Positions 34,170 through 45,891 of a DNA stretch of 64,000 bases are shown here, piece after piece. The first letter of the stretch is position 1. Each line of letters begins with the position of its first letter. A program made the position numbers and the translations under genes. Under the pieces are notes generated by a model. That model did not search any database. It was not told the DNA's origin and was given only the letters and a program-made list of their open reading frames with translations. Location: assembly GCA_017591395.1 (NCBI GenBank), contig WEDG01009067.1, positions 25,001 to 89,000 of the forward strand, read 5' to 3'. The DNA comes from Schistocephalus solidus (Eukaryota > Platyhelminthes > Cestoda > Diphyllobothriidea > Diphyllobothriidae).

Positions 34170-35150
34170 GAGGAGGCGATCAGGGATCTAACCTGATTTC
34201 AGAACTGAATACGGGCTTTCTTTTTGCCCCTTCTGCGAGCATAGGCCATTGGACACTTTGCTGTGGAACCAACGAATGAGGACAGTGACCTTTCCAGACG
34301 GCTCCGAAGTAGTTCAAACTCTTGGGGCCCAGTCTTATGCGTTCGTGACAGCGCTCCATGCGAACAGCTGTACCTACACTTAAACCAGCCTGGAACCCAC
34401 CCACCCCTAAGCACTTGCTGAAGCATTCGCGACAGCAAAGTTCATCGGCAGCAGCCTTGAGCGTGTGATCGAGCATGTGTTCCGCCTTGGCTTTGGATAT
34501 GGGTGGCTGCCATGAACACAGTAACCAGGACGGGCCCTTTGAGCCTCCGCCGTTTTCATGGGTAAACCCGCCCGCTCACTCCCCTCTCTATGTGACTGAA
34601 CGTGTCCGAGTAGGTTTGTCTCCAAAAGGGTGCCTCAAAGTCAATAACTTACTGCCACACCGACGGAAGTACTGCGTTGTCGTTTCCCAATTACCTGGCG
34701 TCCTTCCTAGGGTCCTCGATCCAGCTTCTGCTAGCCTGACACCGTCGTAAAAGGACTCCGTCGGCCGACTGTAAAGCCAAGGAACGAGTGCCCCTCTCAG
34801 TCCTGAAATTAAATACTTCCAGGCAAAATAGTATTGACGGCAAGTTTCTGGTCACTTGTTCACCTGCTCTTCAGGCGTCCTCACGAATGCTTTTATGAGC
34901 GGATTACAAGCGTTTAGATAAACACGATGGCAATGAGGACTTGGACGGTAGTGTTCATATTGAATATAATGGCGGGGAATTTTAAGCACCCGTGAGTCCT
35001 CACGATTAAATTTGGTTCTGCTATCGTGCCACATAGAGTTACCACGTTTTCCTTTTCTGTGGTTGATTGGCAACAACTGTCTCTAAACAAATCAGTCAGG
35101 TTATTCAATTACCTCCTGTTCGGGATAGATACAGTCGCTTCCTTATATCG
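34170..35150. other. No recognised gene
   Basis: Minus-strand frames at 34180-34476 and 34407-34625 are open but show no domain; one has a Cys-containing start (LCCRECFSKC). No repeat family is recognised. Confidence 0.3.
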
Positions 35151-35160
35151 TGAAATCTCA

Positions 35161-36060
35161 GCCGAAATTCTGAAATGTGCTTTCCAGTCGAAAAGAATAC
35201 TTACGTAGGGTTATGAAATTAATAATCGTACAGCCTAATCCCGAGATATTTCAGTCATCATAGGATGCCGGCTTTTGGTCAAGTTTCTCTCTGACCGCAT
35301 GCAAAAAGCATACTCTGTAGAAAATGGCAACTTAATGGGTACGTATTTTCTAATTCATTTTCAATGCCATTATAAATTGAAGTATATTTTATAGTAAAGC
35401 ATGCAAACATTTTTTATTGTACTCGTTTGGTAGCAAATTACGTCTTCTTCAAATTTATATTTAAATGAAAGAGTATCTTTCGGTTTTATAAAAAGTTTCT
35501 AATTATGAAATTGAAAAAACCGTCAAATGCTCATTCACAATACATCTTATTTACCAATGTATTCATGTTGCCTTTGCAACAAAATCCAAATCCATTGGGA
35601 AATATTATGAGAATTTTGTGAGCTCTTTCCCATGCCGTAGAGAAATGCGTGATTGTCCATAAACAGAATCTATTCAGCATGTAGTTTGGAAACCTTGAAT
35701 TCATGTGTAACGGTCGGTAGGCTTCAGAATTATTCCGTCATGAAGAAAGTTTTTTAAAACCGAGAGATAACCTTGTTCACATATAAAATTTAAAAAGATG
35801 TAAGTTTCCGTCAATAAAATTTGTTGCGCCTTTTTTATAAAATCTACTTCCGTTTATAAAGACATTAAAGATGAATGACAAGACTGCGTACTAATTAGGT
35901 TTTCATTTTTATAGAGTATGCTTTCGGCAGGAAGGAAGGAAGCTCGTTCAAAACCGGCATCTTCATCTGACTGAAATATATTGGGAGAAGGCTGCACAAT
36001 AATCAATATTATAACACAACGTAGATACTCTTTTCGAATCGAAAACACATTTCAGACGTT
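35161..36060. mobile_element. FB-family inverted-repeat element, copy c (best arms)
   Basis: The left arm 35161-35280 and the reverse complement of the right arm 35940-36060 match over about 110-120 bp. Shared blocks are ctgaaatgtg, tcgaaaaga, tacgt..g.gttat, aataatcgtacagcc, and atatttcagtca...gatgccgg. The interior is AT-rich with the family landmarks (tataaattgaagtatatttt, gtactcgtttggtagcaaat, cgtcttcttcaaatttatat, tctttcggttttataaaaag). There is no open frame of note. Confidence 0.85.
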
Positions 36061-36437
36061 TTATGTCATAGGGAATCTGCTGTAGCCAGATGTCGGCTAA
36101 ACCACTGTAATCCAGTGGTAGACGGTGGTTAAAAGCACTATCTGAATATAGAAACCTCAGGTAGTACTATTTCTAACAAACCTTGACGTTACTGTCGTAA
36201 TTAATTTTGTTTTTATTAGTTTTACTCGTATACGGAGAATTACTGCTTGGAATTGGCCGTCAGAAATTTTATTTTAGCTTCAAGCGTTTATTTTTTAAGA
36301 TTTCGAGCTGATGATAAAAGCCCTGTTGTATACGAATGACTTAAATATTTGCCTAGTTTATGTAGGAATTGCAGGATAACCCATTTTTGCTAAAAAAACA
36401 AGACACATGTTTTGCCAATATTCTGCCTCGGCTTGAC

Positions 36438-36638
36438 ACAGCTGCGAGGGGTCCGGCTCATCAGTCGGTCCCCTGGAGTTCCCTGTGTGCTTTTTGGTAG
36501 CTACTCCAGTTTAGAAATTGTTTCTTTTTAATTTTATCAGAATGCAATCGCAAACTTGAAGTACATTAGTCTACTTAAAGTTTTATAGGCGTATGAATAT
36601 TTGGGCCGACTTCCATCAGCCACAGCGGGAAAACCGCA
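36438..36638 (-). repeat. R3 dispersed repeat, minus copy
   Basis: It runs from cagctgcgaggggtccggct to ccacagcgggaaaaccgc. Shared blocks with 37.93-38.13 kb (inverted) are 'ctgtgtgctttttggtagct', 'ccagtttagaaattg' and 'tataggcgta'. Confidence 0.75.
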
Positions 36639-36831
36639 TAATATTCCTTCCTAGTCTATCTACTGCACTAGCGTGCATGTAGTCTGCGTGAATAAATGTG
36701 ACAGCTCCACCGCCGTTTCCGACGCCATCTACCCAACGAATGTAACTGAAAACCACGTAAGCGTGAATAGCAGGGAGGAGGTGTGGTCCTCTAAGCGAGA
36801 ATGAAAAAGAATCAGTGTGAGAAAACCATGA

Positions 36832-36856
36832 AGAAGAAGAAGAAGAAGAAGAAGAA
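36832..36856 (+). repeat. (GAA)n microsatellite
   Basis: A GAA run of about eight units. Confidence 0.8.
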
Positions 36857-36929
36857 AAAAAGATGTGAACGAACGAGAACATGTATGGCTCATAATGGAT
36901 TTGTTTTAGATGCGCTTCCAGAGATTGTC

Positions 36930-37221
36930 ATCTCCAGGCCGATGAGCTAGCAACGGTCACACAAGGTGGACTCCTATCTGGGACTGTGGCTAGCTCGCCC
37001 TGCGGGCTGGTCGCAACCGTCCCGAGGGATTTGTTTGTGACTGTCTGTGCAACCTCAGCGCCAGTCACGCCACCGCTGCCGTCTCAGAGCTGCCCCGTAG
37101 CAACCAGAAAATCTCCCCCTACCCCCCGCTCCCTCCGCGGTTTCCGCTACGGCAATGCCGATGTCGGCGGTGGTGGTCCTGGTTATTTGAGAACGATGGC
37201 CGCACACACACACACACACCA

Positions 37222-37256
<35 letters not shown>

Positions 37257-37600
37257 AAGGGTCAAGCAGTTGAAAGTTAAACCCATTTTTCTCGGCCTTC
37301 ATGCAGGCATTGCTGCGGTGGGTGCATGCACACATTCGCTCATGCGCGCCTGAGGCACGTACCGCCGCGCGTGCCCGCTGAGTAGTATGGCCCTGGTTCA
37401 GGTAATTTGGTCGTGTGTGCCCTCAGTTGCGTGCGAGTGGCGCCAGAAGGTTGCTGCACTGCGTCTCGTGTAGCAGAGGTGTTGGCAGCCTTCTTTTGAG
37501 AAGGCCAATTCGAGCATTTGTCTAGGCGTGGCGACAAAGGCGGTGGTGGAACGATTGCTCCCTCCGTCGATAAGAAAAAGTGGTTTCGGTTCAATGGTAC
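36930..37600. other. CpG-rich segment with CA/TG inverted microsatellite
   Basis: CpG-dense DNA with no recognised domain. (CA)n at 37203-37219 is separated by a few bases from (TG)n at 37225-37255; the two halves are complementary and would fold into a hairpin. It could be a promoter-type island; no gene is attached to it. Confidence 0.5.
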
Positions 37601-37606
37601 AGAGCT

Positions 37607-37607
<1 letters not shown>

Positions 37608-37646
<39 letters not shown>
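37608..37646. repeat. (TC)n microsatellite
   Basis: About 19 TC units. Confidence 0.9.
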
Positions 37647-37648
<2 letters not shown>

Positions 37649-37925
37649 CCCAGTTGAAGCAGCAAGTAAACGTGCAAGCCTAGGTCAGGAAACGGTTCTT
37701 CCTTCCCACCGGCAAACAAATAAACACGTTGTTCTGGACGGGGGTAGGGACTAACCCTCGAATATAAGTGAATCAGCGGATATGATTTTTGTGCGCGTTA
37801 ACGTAAATACATTGAACCTATCTGACATTTGACCGGTCAAAATACCACGCGAATAACCCCATCGACTAGACATAAAAGGCTGTGTAAACGAGCTTACACT
37901 CTCGGTGCCTCAGAGCAGTTATCCT

Positions 37926-38129
37926 GCTGTGGCTGATATAAGTCGGCCGAAGTATTAATATCAACTTTCAGTTTACGCCTATAAACCTTCAAATAGACTG
38001 ATTTACTTCAACTTAGCGATAAATTTCTCAGGAAATCAAAAAGCAGCAATTTCTAAACTGGATTATCTACCATAAAGTACGCAGGGAACTCTAGGGGGAC
38101 CCACTGATGAAGCGAACCCCGAACAGCTG
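37926..38129 (+). repeat. R3 dispersed repeat, plus copy
   Basis: A colinear copy with 'tacgcctataaaccttcaaa', 'tagactgatttacttcaact', 'tagcgataaatttctcagga', 'aaatcaaaaagcagcaattt' and 'ctaaactggattatctacca'. It forms an inverted pair with 36438-36638 around the CpG-rich block. Confidence 0.75.
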
Positions 38130-38139
38130 GATCAAACAG

Positions 38140-40310
38140 AGGCAGAATACCGGCGAAACACGTGTCTGGACTTTCGACTAATACATCTGCTGTCAATATT
38201 GTTTCACCTATAGCAAACGGTCTACGAGAGCTCACCGGAATCGGCCTTGAAAAGGCTGTACATTTCAAATGATTCATGCTTAACATTGGCACCTACTGCA
38301 ACTGGTGGTGGTTGTGGTTGTGGTGGTTGTCCTCATGGCAGGGCATGGGAACAGGGTTTGCGCTAAATCCTTGGGAAATTAGGGTTATGATTCAAGCGAT
38401 GCTGACCACGGAATGTCTCAAAATGTTTGATAAATTATCGAATGTGTCACTGAAGCTATCTGATTGATTTTTGCGTTAAAACTGAAAGTAATAAAAACAT
38501 GTTGAAAAAATATCGATTTATGACAAAACGCTGTTTTTTAGTCGGATTCTTCCCAGTTTTCCTTTAAAAAACGTGGAAAACCAAGTGTATAACTTCTAAA
38601 AAGCTCAGAAGATTTCATGGAAATTCGGCAAAGTTAGCCCTACCTCGGTAGTGGTCAACGAATACTAGGCTGTAAAATATGCACGAACATTTGAAAAAAG
38701 GTTTTTCTTTGTAGCCCCTATTTTTTTAAATCTATTTTCAATTTTTCTATTCCAAGATGCTAACCGTTAAAAACGCACCTCTAAAGAGAGGAAACCAAGT
38801 AAATAGCAGATACTGTCAGGCAAAAGGAATTTGTTGTTTTTATGCAAAATTTTCAGAAAGACATGAGAACAGGTACCGCCCTCCCCGGTAATACAGATGG
38901 TCTTGTGCAAAATTCCAGCAAGGGTAAAATTATCGAGGCATAACCCTTACCCTAAACTGAAACCTAACCTTAACCAAAAACCAACCTTTACATTAACAGT
39001 AATCTCTCTGGAAATTAGTGCAAGACCCCTGGAATAGGAGCTTTTCTGTCTGTGTCTTGCAGCAATTGATGCTCAGAATATCCCCACTTGATCTGTTTTA
39101 CTCAGTAACGCCCAAATACATTTATGCTGCCCCGAGAGCACCAAGCACAGGTGGGTGGAGTCAGTTATAACACGAACTCCTGTATTAAATGCAGCATCAA
39201 ATACGGCGTAAAGTATAACTAATATCGCTTACTACCTTATCTAATTAGCCATAGCTACCGCATACTAAGTAAATACGTCAAGTCACGCCTATCTTTCCTC
39301 ACAGTTCTCCAGAACTCGGCCTCTAGGCTCGAACCAGCTTTTCAGTCAGACAATTTTCGTTCACACAGTCATTTTAATTGCCTCGAACTTACTGTTTCAG
39401 AAGACATGGGTTGAAAAAATGCATTTGCTTCATTCGCCTTAGACAGGAAATGGAAATTTCGGTTGGTAGAAGTGTTTAATGATCTTATCTCCGTCTTTGT
39501 TTATGTTATAATTCCTCATTATCGACTGCCCTTTGCTATGCGATTGCCCACTGGATTCCAGAACTCTCGTAATCCACCCTACCCTAAAGGCAGCTCGTTC
39601 GGCGTCACATTTCGCTACAGTTTAATTCGGGCCGAATAACGAAATGTGTCGGTCAAATGCAGAAGATACCTCCCGTTAGCTCTTAACTGTGCTTATCAAA
39701 GCCTTTTCTCTGATATATTTTAAGGCATGCCCATAGTCAAATCACGGTTTCTACTCACAGTGGGATATAAGGAATTGTATACTTCCCGTCTGCATCTTAG
39801 TGCAGGGATCTCGCTTATCGGCTATTGGACCTCTTGCAAAAACTGTTATAATGTCGGAAGAGTGTACCTTCGTCACCTGTTCACAGTATTTTTTAGTTCA
39901 AAGAAACCGGACGGAAATAATACTTTTGCTCAAAGGGGATTCGAAGTTAAAAAATCCATATGAGAAAGGCTTCTTGTACAGTTACCGCATTCAATGGTAT
40001 TTCCTAATTGCTCTTCTTAAGGCCGGAAATTGAGGGTATTATAAAATGCGGTGGAAAATATGCACCTGGGAGGCAGTAAACACGGCGAAAGTGCCTTCCA
40101 CGTATTAATCCAACGCACACTTTTGACCAATCACCACGCCCTCTGCTCACGAGCGGTATGATTGGTAAATCCATATTGCAGTTCGCTAATAGCAGTAAAA
40201 AATTTATGGACAAACTCGATTTGCTGTGCACTGTGATGCGGTATAGGTCGCCAGTGATGGCGGCCAGCTTTGTAATCGTCCTGCATTAAATTGCTCTATC
40301 GGGCAGAAAA
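38140..40310. other. No recognised gene; M-family interior fragment
   Basis: AT-rich DNA. Positions 38905-39030 match the M interior in reverse (CCCTTACCCTAAACTGAAACC; tctctggaaattagtgcaag). The rest, including open frames at 39727-40033, shows no domain. Confidence 0.4.
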
Positions 40311-40319
40311 ATGAACGGG

Positions 40320-41000
40320 GGAGAAGACAGTGAGCAGCCGGCGATGGTGCTCTCGCTACATCGCCAACGGCAGCAGTGGTGGTGGTTGTGTGGCTGCTTC
40401 AAAATATAATCTGCCTAATTAATCATAGTGGGCGACCGTTCCGAAATGTGCACGCCTTTGCAGAAGAGGAGAGTCAATCCGACACGTCACAATAACGCTA
40501 GCTGACAAAGTAATTAAGGAAATCAGTGAAGACGAAAGACGAGCTTGCGGCTCCACAACGCAACGCTCCACCCCCCTCGAGAATAGCACAGCTGACAGTT
40601 TCGGTTATGCCTCGGGGGAATTGTGTCCTGCTGATCACCCCTCACCCTCTGTCCCTTTCTCCTTCAATCGCTCGCGTGAGCACCGAACACGTCTCGATTT
40701 CCCCCCCCCCCCCCCAACCACGCACGCAGACAGCTTCCCCCTTATCCCGCCCCACCCCAGTCGGGGACAGGTGGCCAATCAGGCGAAATTTCACCAGTTC
40801 CTCGGCAGAGGGTGCGAAGAGAATGCGCGGAATGACTAGTGCTCGGTTCAAGCACACCGTCGTCCAGATGGGCGAGCGAGCAGAAAATGAGATCTCCGAC
40901 GCATCGGCGGCAGCAGCAGCATCAGACACCTTGTGTGCGCCAGAGGTAGGAGAAAGATTTGGGCTAATTGGAGAATCCACTAAATTTAACGGTTATCTCC
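40320..41000. other. CpG-rich segment, possible regulatory region
   Basis: CpG-dense with a CCAAT box (gtggccaatcaggcg near 40770). Overlapping frames on both strands (plus 40526-41023; minus 40642-40980) are Ser/Pro/Ala-rich and unassignable. Both being open is expected of such composition, so neither is called as a gene. Confidence 0.35.
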
Positions 41001-41001
41001 T

Positions 41002-41054
41002 GGGGGTCAGGGGGAAGGGGTAGGGGAAGGGGGTAGGGGAAGGGGGTTGTGGGA
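41002..41054 (+). repeat. G-run array, G-quadruplex-capable
   Basis: Eight runs of three to five G are separated by one to four bases. They are built from a roughly 13-base unit (aggggaagggggt) repeated in tandem. Four or more closely spaced G-runs meet the usual sequence criterion for G-quadruplex formation. Confidence 0.85.
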
Positions 41055-42353
41055 GTGCTGTAGACAAACTCGCATAAGGCGGACTTTCAATTAATCATAA
41101 CCGACAGGGCGGTTCAACTATCATTTTACGACGCAAGGGGGCCCGCCTGAGCGGCCAGGGAAGGGGAATACAACCCTGAACTTTCCTTCTCCTCTGGCAC
41201 CAGCGGCATGCCCGAGAATGTTTAGGAAAACCCCGGCGATTCGCCCGACAATAAGCGCTTTCGCAAGATAGTTATTGTGGGTTGAGTTATAGGTGGGTAG
41301 TGTTACAAGGCAGATGTAGAGTTCTGACAAGCTCGTGGGACACGCTGGAGCTTTGATAGTCCAGCTAAGGTGATCCGGACCTAGAAACTACCGTCACCCC
41401 TGGGGCAAGTGAAGGTTGGGATTGATGGACGCTGGTGCTATCCGTCGGCGAATGGTTCTCGTGATTGCAGTTGCGGTTGAGAGTGCGTCAACAGTGGGAA
41501 CATCTTGAAACGGATCAACTACAGGCAACACTGTTCCTCTGTATTCTGGCCTTGTGCCCGTGTCAATTGCTAGAAACCGTAATGTTTGACGATCGGGTGT
41601 AAGATTCCAATTAGCAGTTCGGGTCCGGTTCAAAATATTTAACCGACGTTGCCAGGGTTTTTATAAACGCGCCTGTGACAATAACACCACGAACCAGACG
41701 CGTTGGCATGTGCTGGTCTAGTATTCTTACAACGTAGATGGTCAATCATGAAACAGAGCAAGTTTGGGATGCTTCTAACAGTCCCAGAGCGGGAAGTGAT
41801 GCCTGTGCGTTTGACATTAGTACATTTCTGGGATCGCTTACGTCCTCTTTAAAAATTATTTGGTGGCGGCGGTGGTCACAAAACCATTCACAGCTAGGTA
41901 CTCTTTCGCAGTCATACTGGTTCAAATAGAAAAAAATGCATCGAAGAGAAAAAGGTGGTCGTGATGATACTGTTGGCGCCGGAGGCAGCAGCGGTAGCGA
42001 CGGCAACCACAACGACAATAACGATGAAAACAAAGAGAGTGAGAAGACCTCTGTTACTCTAATTCTGCTCCAAGGAGGTGACAGAAAAGAAAAGAAGGGT
42101 AACAAAGAAGAGGACGACGTTGGTAAAAAAAACGGGGGTAGAATATGATTACAATGTCACCTTACGCTGGTCAATGGGACTGGAAGACGTAGATAGATTA
42201 TTTGCATATCGGGAATGATAGGTATAAGAGAATAAAGGGTTCATACAGGAAGAAATGGCGGATTTAACATCGAAAATAACCAGAGAAATGTCATTTTTTC
42301 AAAGTCCTCTTTCTTGGGGTTAAAATAAAAAGTAACCCAATCTACATTAAAGA

Positions 42354-42620
42354 AGGAGGAGGAGGAGGAGGAGGAGGAGGAGGAGGAGGGAGGAGGAGGA
42401 GGAGGAGGAGGAGGAGGAGGAGGGAGGAGGAGGAGGAGGGATGAGGAGGAGGAGGAGGAGGAGGAGGAGGAGGAGGAGGAGGAGGAGGAGGAGGAGGAGG
42501 AGGAGGAGGAGGAGGAGGAGGATGAGGAGGAGGAGGAGGAGGAGGAGGATGAGGAGGAGGAGGAGGAGGGATGAGGAGGAGGAGGAGGAGGAGGAGGAGG
42601 AGGAGGAGGAGGAGGAGGGG
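42354..42620. repeat. (GGA)n microsatellite
   Basis: About 265 bp of GGA with occasional ATG and GGG interruptions. The Arg, Glu, Ser and Pro homopolymer frames on it are spurious. Confidence 0.95.
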
Positions 42621-43311
42621 GCAATAAATGGGCCTACGGCGATGGCGATGTCAACAAGACCGGAATTCGTCTACTGCCACTCTGCGCCAATGGTATTAAT
42701 GTAAAGGAGGAGAATGCAGACGCAGGTATGAGGTCTAAAGACGTGACGGTTACGATAATGGAGAAGAGCATGCGAAAAATGATATAACAGTGGCGATGAT
42801 GGAAAAAGAACGCACGAAGGTGAAACATCAAAATAAGAATCGGGCGATAGCTGCGAAGCAAGTGGCTACGGCGAAGTCAACAAGAACTGAATCGTCTGTT
42901 GTGTGTGTCGTGCCTCAAGTGGATGGAAGAACAAGTACAGGGGGTTGGGAAGAAGGACAGGAAGAAGGACAATCGAAAGAAAAAAATATGATGAAGAATC
43001 CGGAGAGGAGAAAGAAGGAGATAAACAGGAAAGTATCGCCGTGCAAGGGGATCCTCTAAAAGCGTCTTGTTCCTTGCAAATGGAAGTCATCAAGAGGAAG
43101 AGAGGAGAATGATTAGCCGATGAAGAGGACTAAGAATGGGCGAGGGACAAAAACAATGAAATAGTGAAGGGAACAGAGTGATGTTGGGCACAGTTAGAAA
43201 CACATCCCGTATTACAGGCAACCATATTTTGGTTTAGGAATGGGGGTAGGACTAGGGTTATGAAGTTGAAGGCTAGGATTTGTGTCGATGGTGATGATGA
43301 TGGTGGTGGTG

Positions 43312-43454
<143 letters not shown>

Positions 43455-43599
43455 GGGAGAAGGGAGAAAATGCAGTTGCACAGATATTTTTTTGGAGAAG
43501 AGTGATCTTAGCACAGCGTCAACCAAGACACAAAAGCATTCTCGCACACTGTGATGGCGTCACTATTTCAAAGATGGCAACACGCCTACTGCTATTTTT

Positions 43600-44690
43600 C
43601 GTTCAGCTAAAAACGCTAAAGGTCGTCCAACCAAGGCAAGCAGTTCCGATTGGAGTGACCGGTAAAGGAGGCGTGGTGAAGGGCAATGCAGAGCGACGTT
43701 TTGCATGCATAGCTAAAAGCACAACGCTTAAAGTGACTTGGGATGACACAAAACTTATATACTCTAACGGACACGTTTACAGGACGCATTGTCGTGAGGT
43801 GCATGTGCACTCGGGGAGAGTATGCATCGAGGTACACCATTGGGTGTAAAAAGACGGTTGCTTTTGGCGAGGCGAGGGACGGAGGACCTGGTCCGGTAAC
43901 ATGAGACCGATCGTAACGAAATGGGTAGGTAAGGAGAGCGCGCTGGCTAGCGAGCTCGAATGTGTGTGTGTTCCTGCCTGGCAGGAGACGTCCCGCAACA
44001 ATTCTGACTTTATGCGCCACTACCTGTCTGTGCTGCTGCTGCAAGGCCGACGATCGTCAGTGGACCCTGTGACATCGGGGGAAGGGGGAGGTGTTAGGCG
44101 TGGGCGTCGTGTGCACGCCTGTGTGTGTGTGAAATTCGAGGCGACACCTTGAGTTGGGGTCGTCTTCGGATTGCACATTTTAATGGATCGCGGGCACGAG
44201 CATGAGCCTACAGCTAGGGGACGCGCCTGATGCGGTCCGTCGAGTGAGTGTGTGTGCGTGCGTGCGCACGCGCCTGTTCATCACCGCCTCTGCCCTGCGT
44301 GAAACTGCTTCAGCCTTGTGGGAATCCCCGGCGCCTGGCTCATAAACCATAACCACTTCTCTATCTGGATGGCGCTGCCCCCTCCCTGGCAGGGGCGTCT
44401 ACCCCGCACGCACGCACACACACACACAACAGAGCATCCCTTAGACTGCCAGCAGATGACGGGATGAGAAATGAGGAGAGGGCAAGAGACCACGAAAAGA
44501 GAAAAAGAGCCAGGAGGATGACGTGAAGGAAATTCGGAGGAGATGGAACAGGAAGGAGAGGAATAATAAAAATAATATTGAGAAGAAGGAGAAGAAGAAA
44601 GCCCGTCTAAGGAAGAGTCAGTAAAATATTTGCAGTTTCTATTAGGTGAGTCGCAGTCCACACAGGTTACTCCGTGTATAACGTTTTTTG
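43600..44690. other. CpG-rich segment without assigned gene
   Basis: Moderately CpG-rich, with TG-rich tracts (around 44116-44130 and 44246-44262). Overlapping open frames occur on both strands (43451-43849 plus; 43616-44044 minus; 44281-44766 minus) without recognisable domains. Confidence 0.35.
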
Positions 44691-44694
44691 ACAT

Positions 44695-44940
44695 GAATGG
44701 CTTATATGGCTTCTCAACATGACATGGGAACAGAAAGCAGCCGTCATAAAGGTAGATTTGCATCAAATACTAGCGAAATTGGGGTTAGGCTAAGGGGTGA
44801 GTTTAGTATCAAGTTCACGGTTAGGGTTGGAACACGGTAATATTTACCTATTCTAGAATTTGTCGTGAAGCCGCATGTATTACGTGGGGAGGGGGGTTCC
44901 TATTCCCGTGTCCTGTTGTGGAGTGGCCATATAAGCGATT
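44695..44940. mobile_element. M-family MITE, copy 2
   Basis: The left end 'gaatggcttatatggcttct ... gacatgggaac' matches the reverse complement of the right end 'aatcgcttatatggccactc ... aggacacgggaataggaac'. The interior includes 'gcgaaattggggttaggcta', a TTAGGG-like tract. There is no coding sequence. Confidence 0.75.
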
Positions 44941-45891
44941 TCGACCCGGTTTTTATATGCTGAAGGGTCCTCGTGATCCGGAGTTCCAGGACATGCACTA
45001 ATGAAGATTCCCCGTTGCAGCTAACGGAGCGCGCGCTTGCGACTCCATTGGTGGAGCTGCCGAAAAAGGATAATTCCAATCTTCATCATCCATGTCACGA
45101 GTACCTCTATGCATCTGTTTTACAATATCAGAAGGACTATGGCTCAGCTGAAAGTAGATTCACCTGGCAGTAGCTGAAGCAGTTAGAATAGTCGATACAA
45201 ACTCGGAAGGCTGACAACTTGGGTTCACCTAGGGCATAATTTTACTGGCTGGGCAAGCTTGGAGTCTCTATGACCTTCTGTAAACATAATTGTAACACTA
45301 GTTTACCGTTTGAAGCAGCTTCTCACGTTTACTGTAAGTAGAACCGTGATCAAGAGGAGTTATCAGCGAGGTAAGAAAGCCAAAAAAATTTAAGCACTGA
45401 CCATTTGATCATCCTCAACTGACTCTGTCGCAGCAGTTAAGTTTCGAAATTCGAGGCTAGGTTTTACTTCCCATCGAGCTGAATGCTCCACCAGACCGAC
45501 CACTTAACTCAGGACCTGCCGATTGCGATTGGATACATTCAAGGTCATTAGGAAGTGACATTCTCTGTCTCGTCTTGCTCGCAGCAAGGAATGAGACCGA
45601 TTTCATCTAGGATATAACAACTTCAGACCAACTCGGGCTTCATAGACATTGGAGTTGGCGAATTTTAGTTCTTTGCTGAAATACCGGTGTAGGAACTGGA
45701 TAAGTTGGTACTCCACCTTCACTTTATACTAGATATGTTTTGGCTTATTTGATTTCGTCAGGCATACCTGCATCTCAGGTTGGTAGGCCTCACTGGGCAA
45801 AAACAGTTCACGGATTGCTTCGAGAGCTTTCGTATTTTCCTCTGATAGGACCCCTAGTCTGAGAGCTTCTTAAAGGACTTGCTGTAGAATA

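Noticed and set aside
40526..41023. 165-codon Ser/Pro/Ala-rich open frame
   Set aside because: GC-rich composition keeps both strands open; no motif or conserved block is recognised and the frame runs into the G-array.
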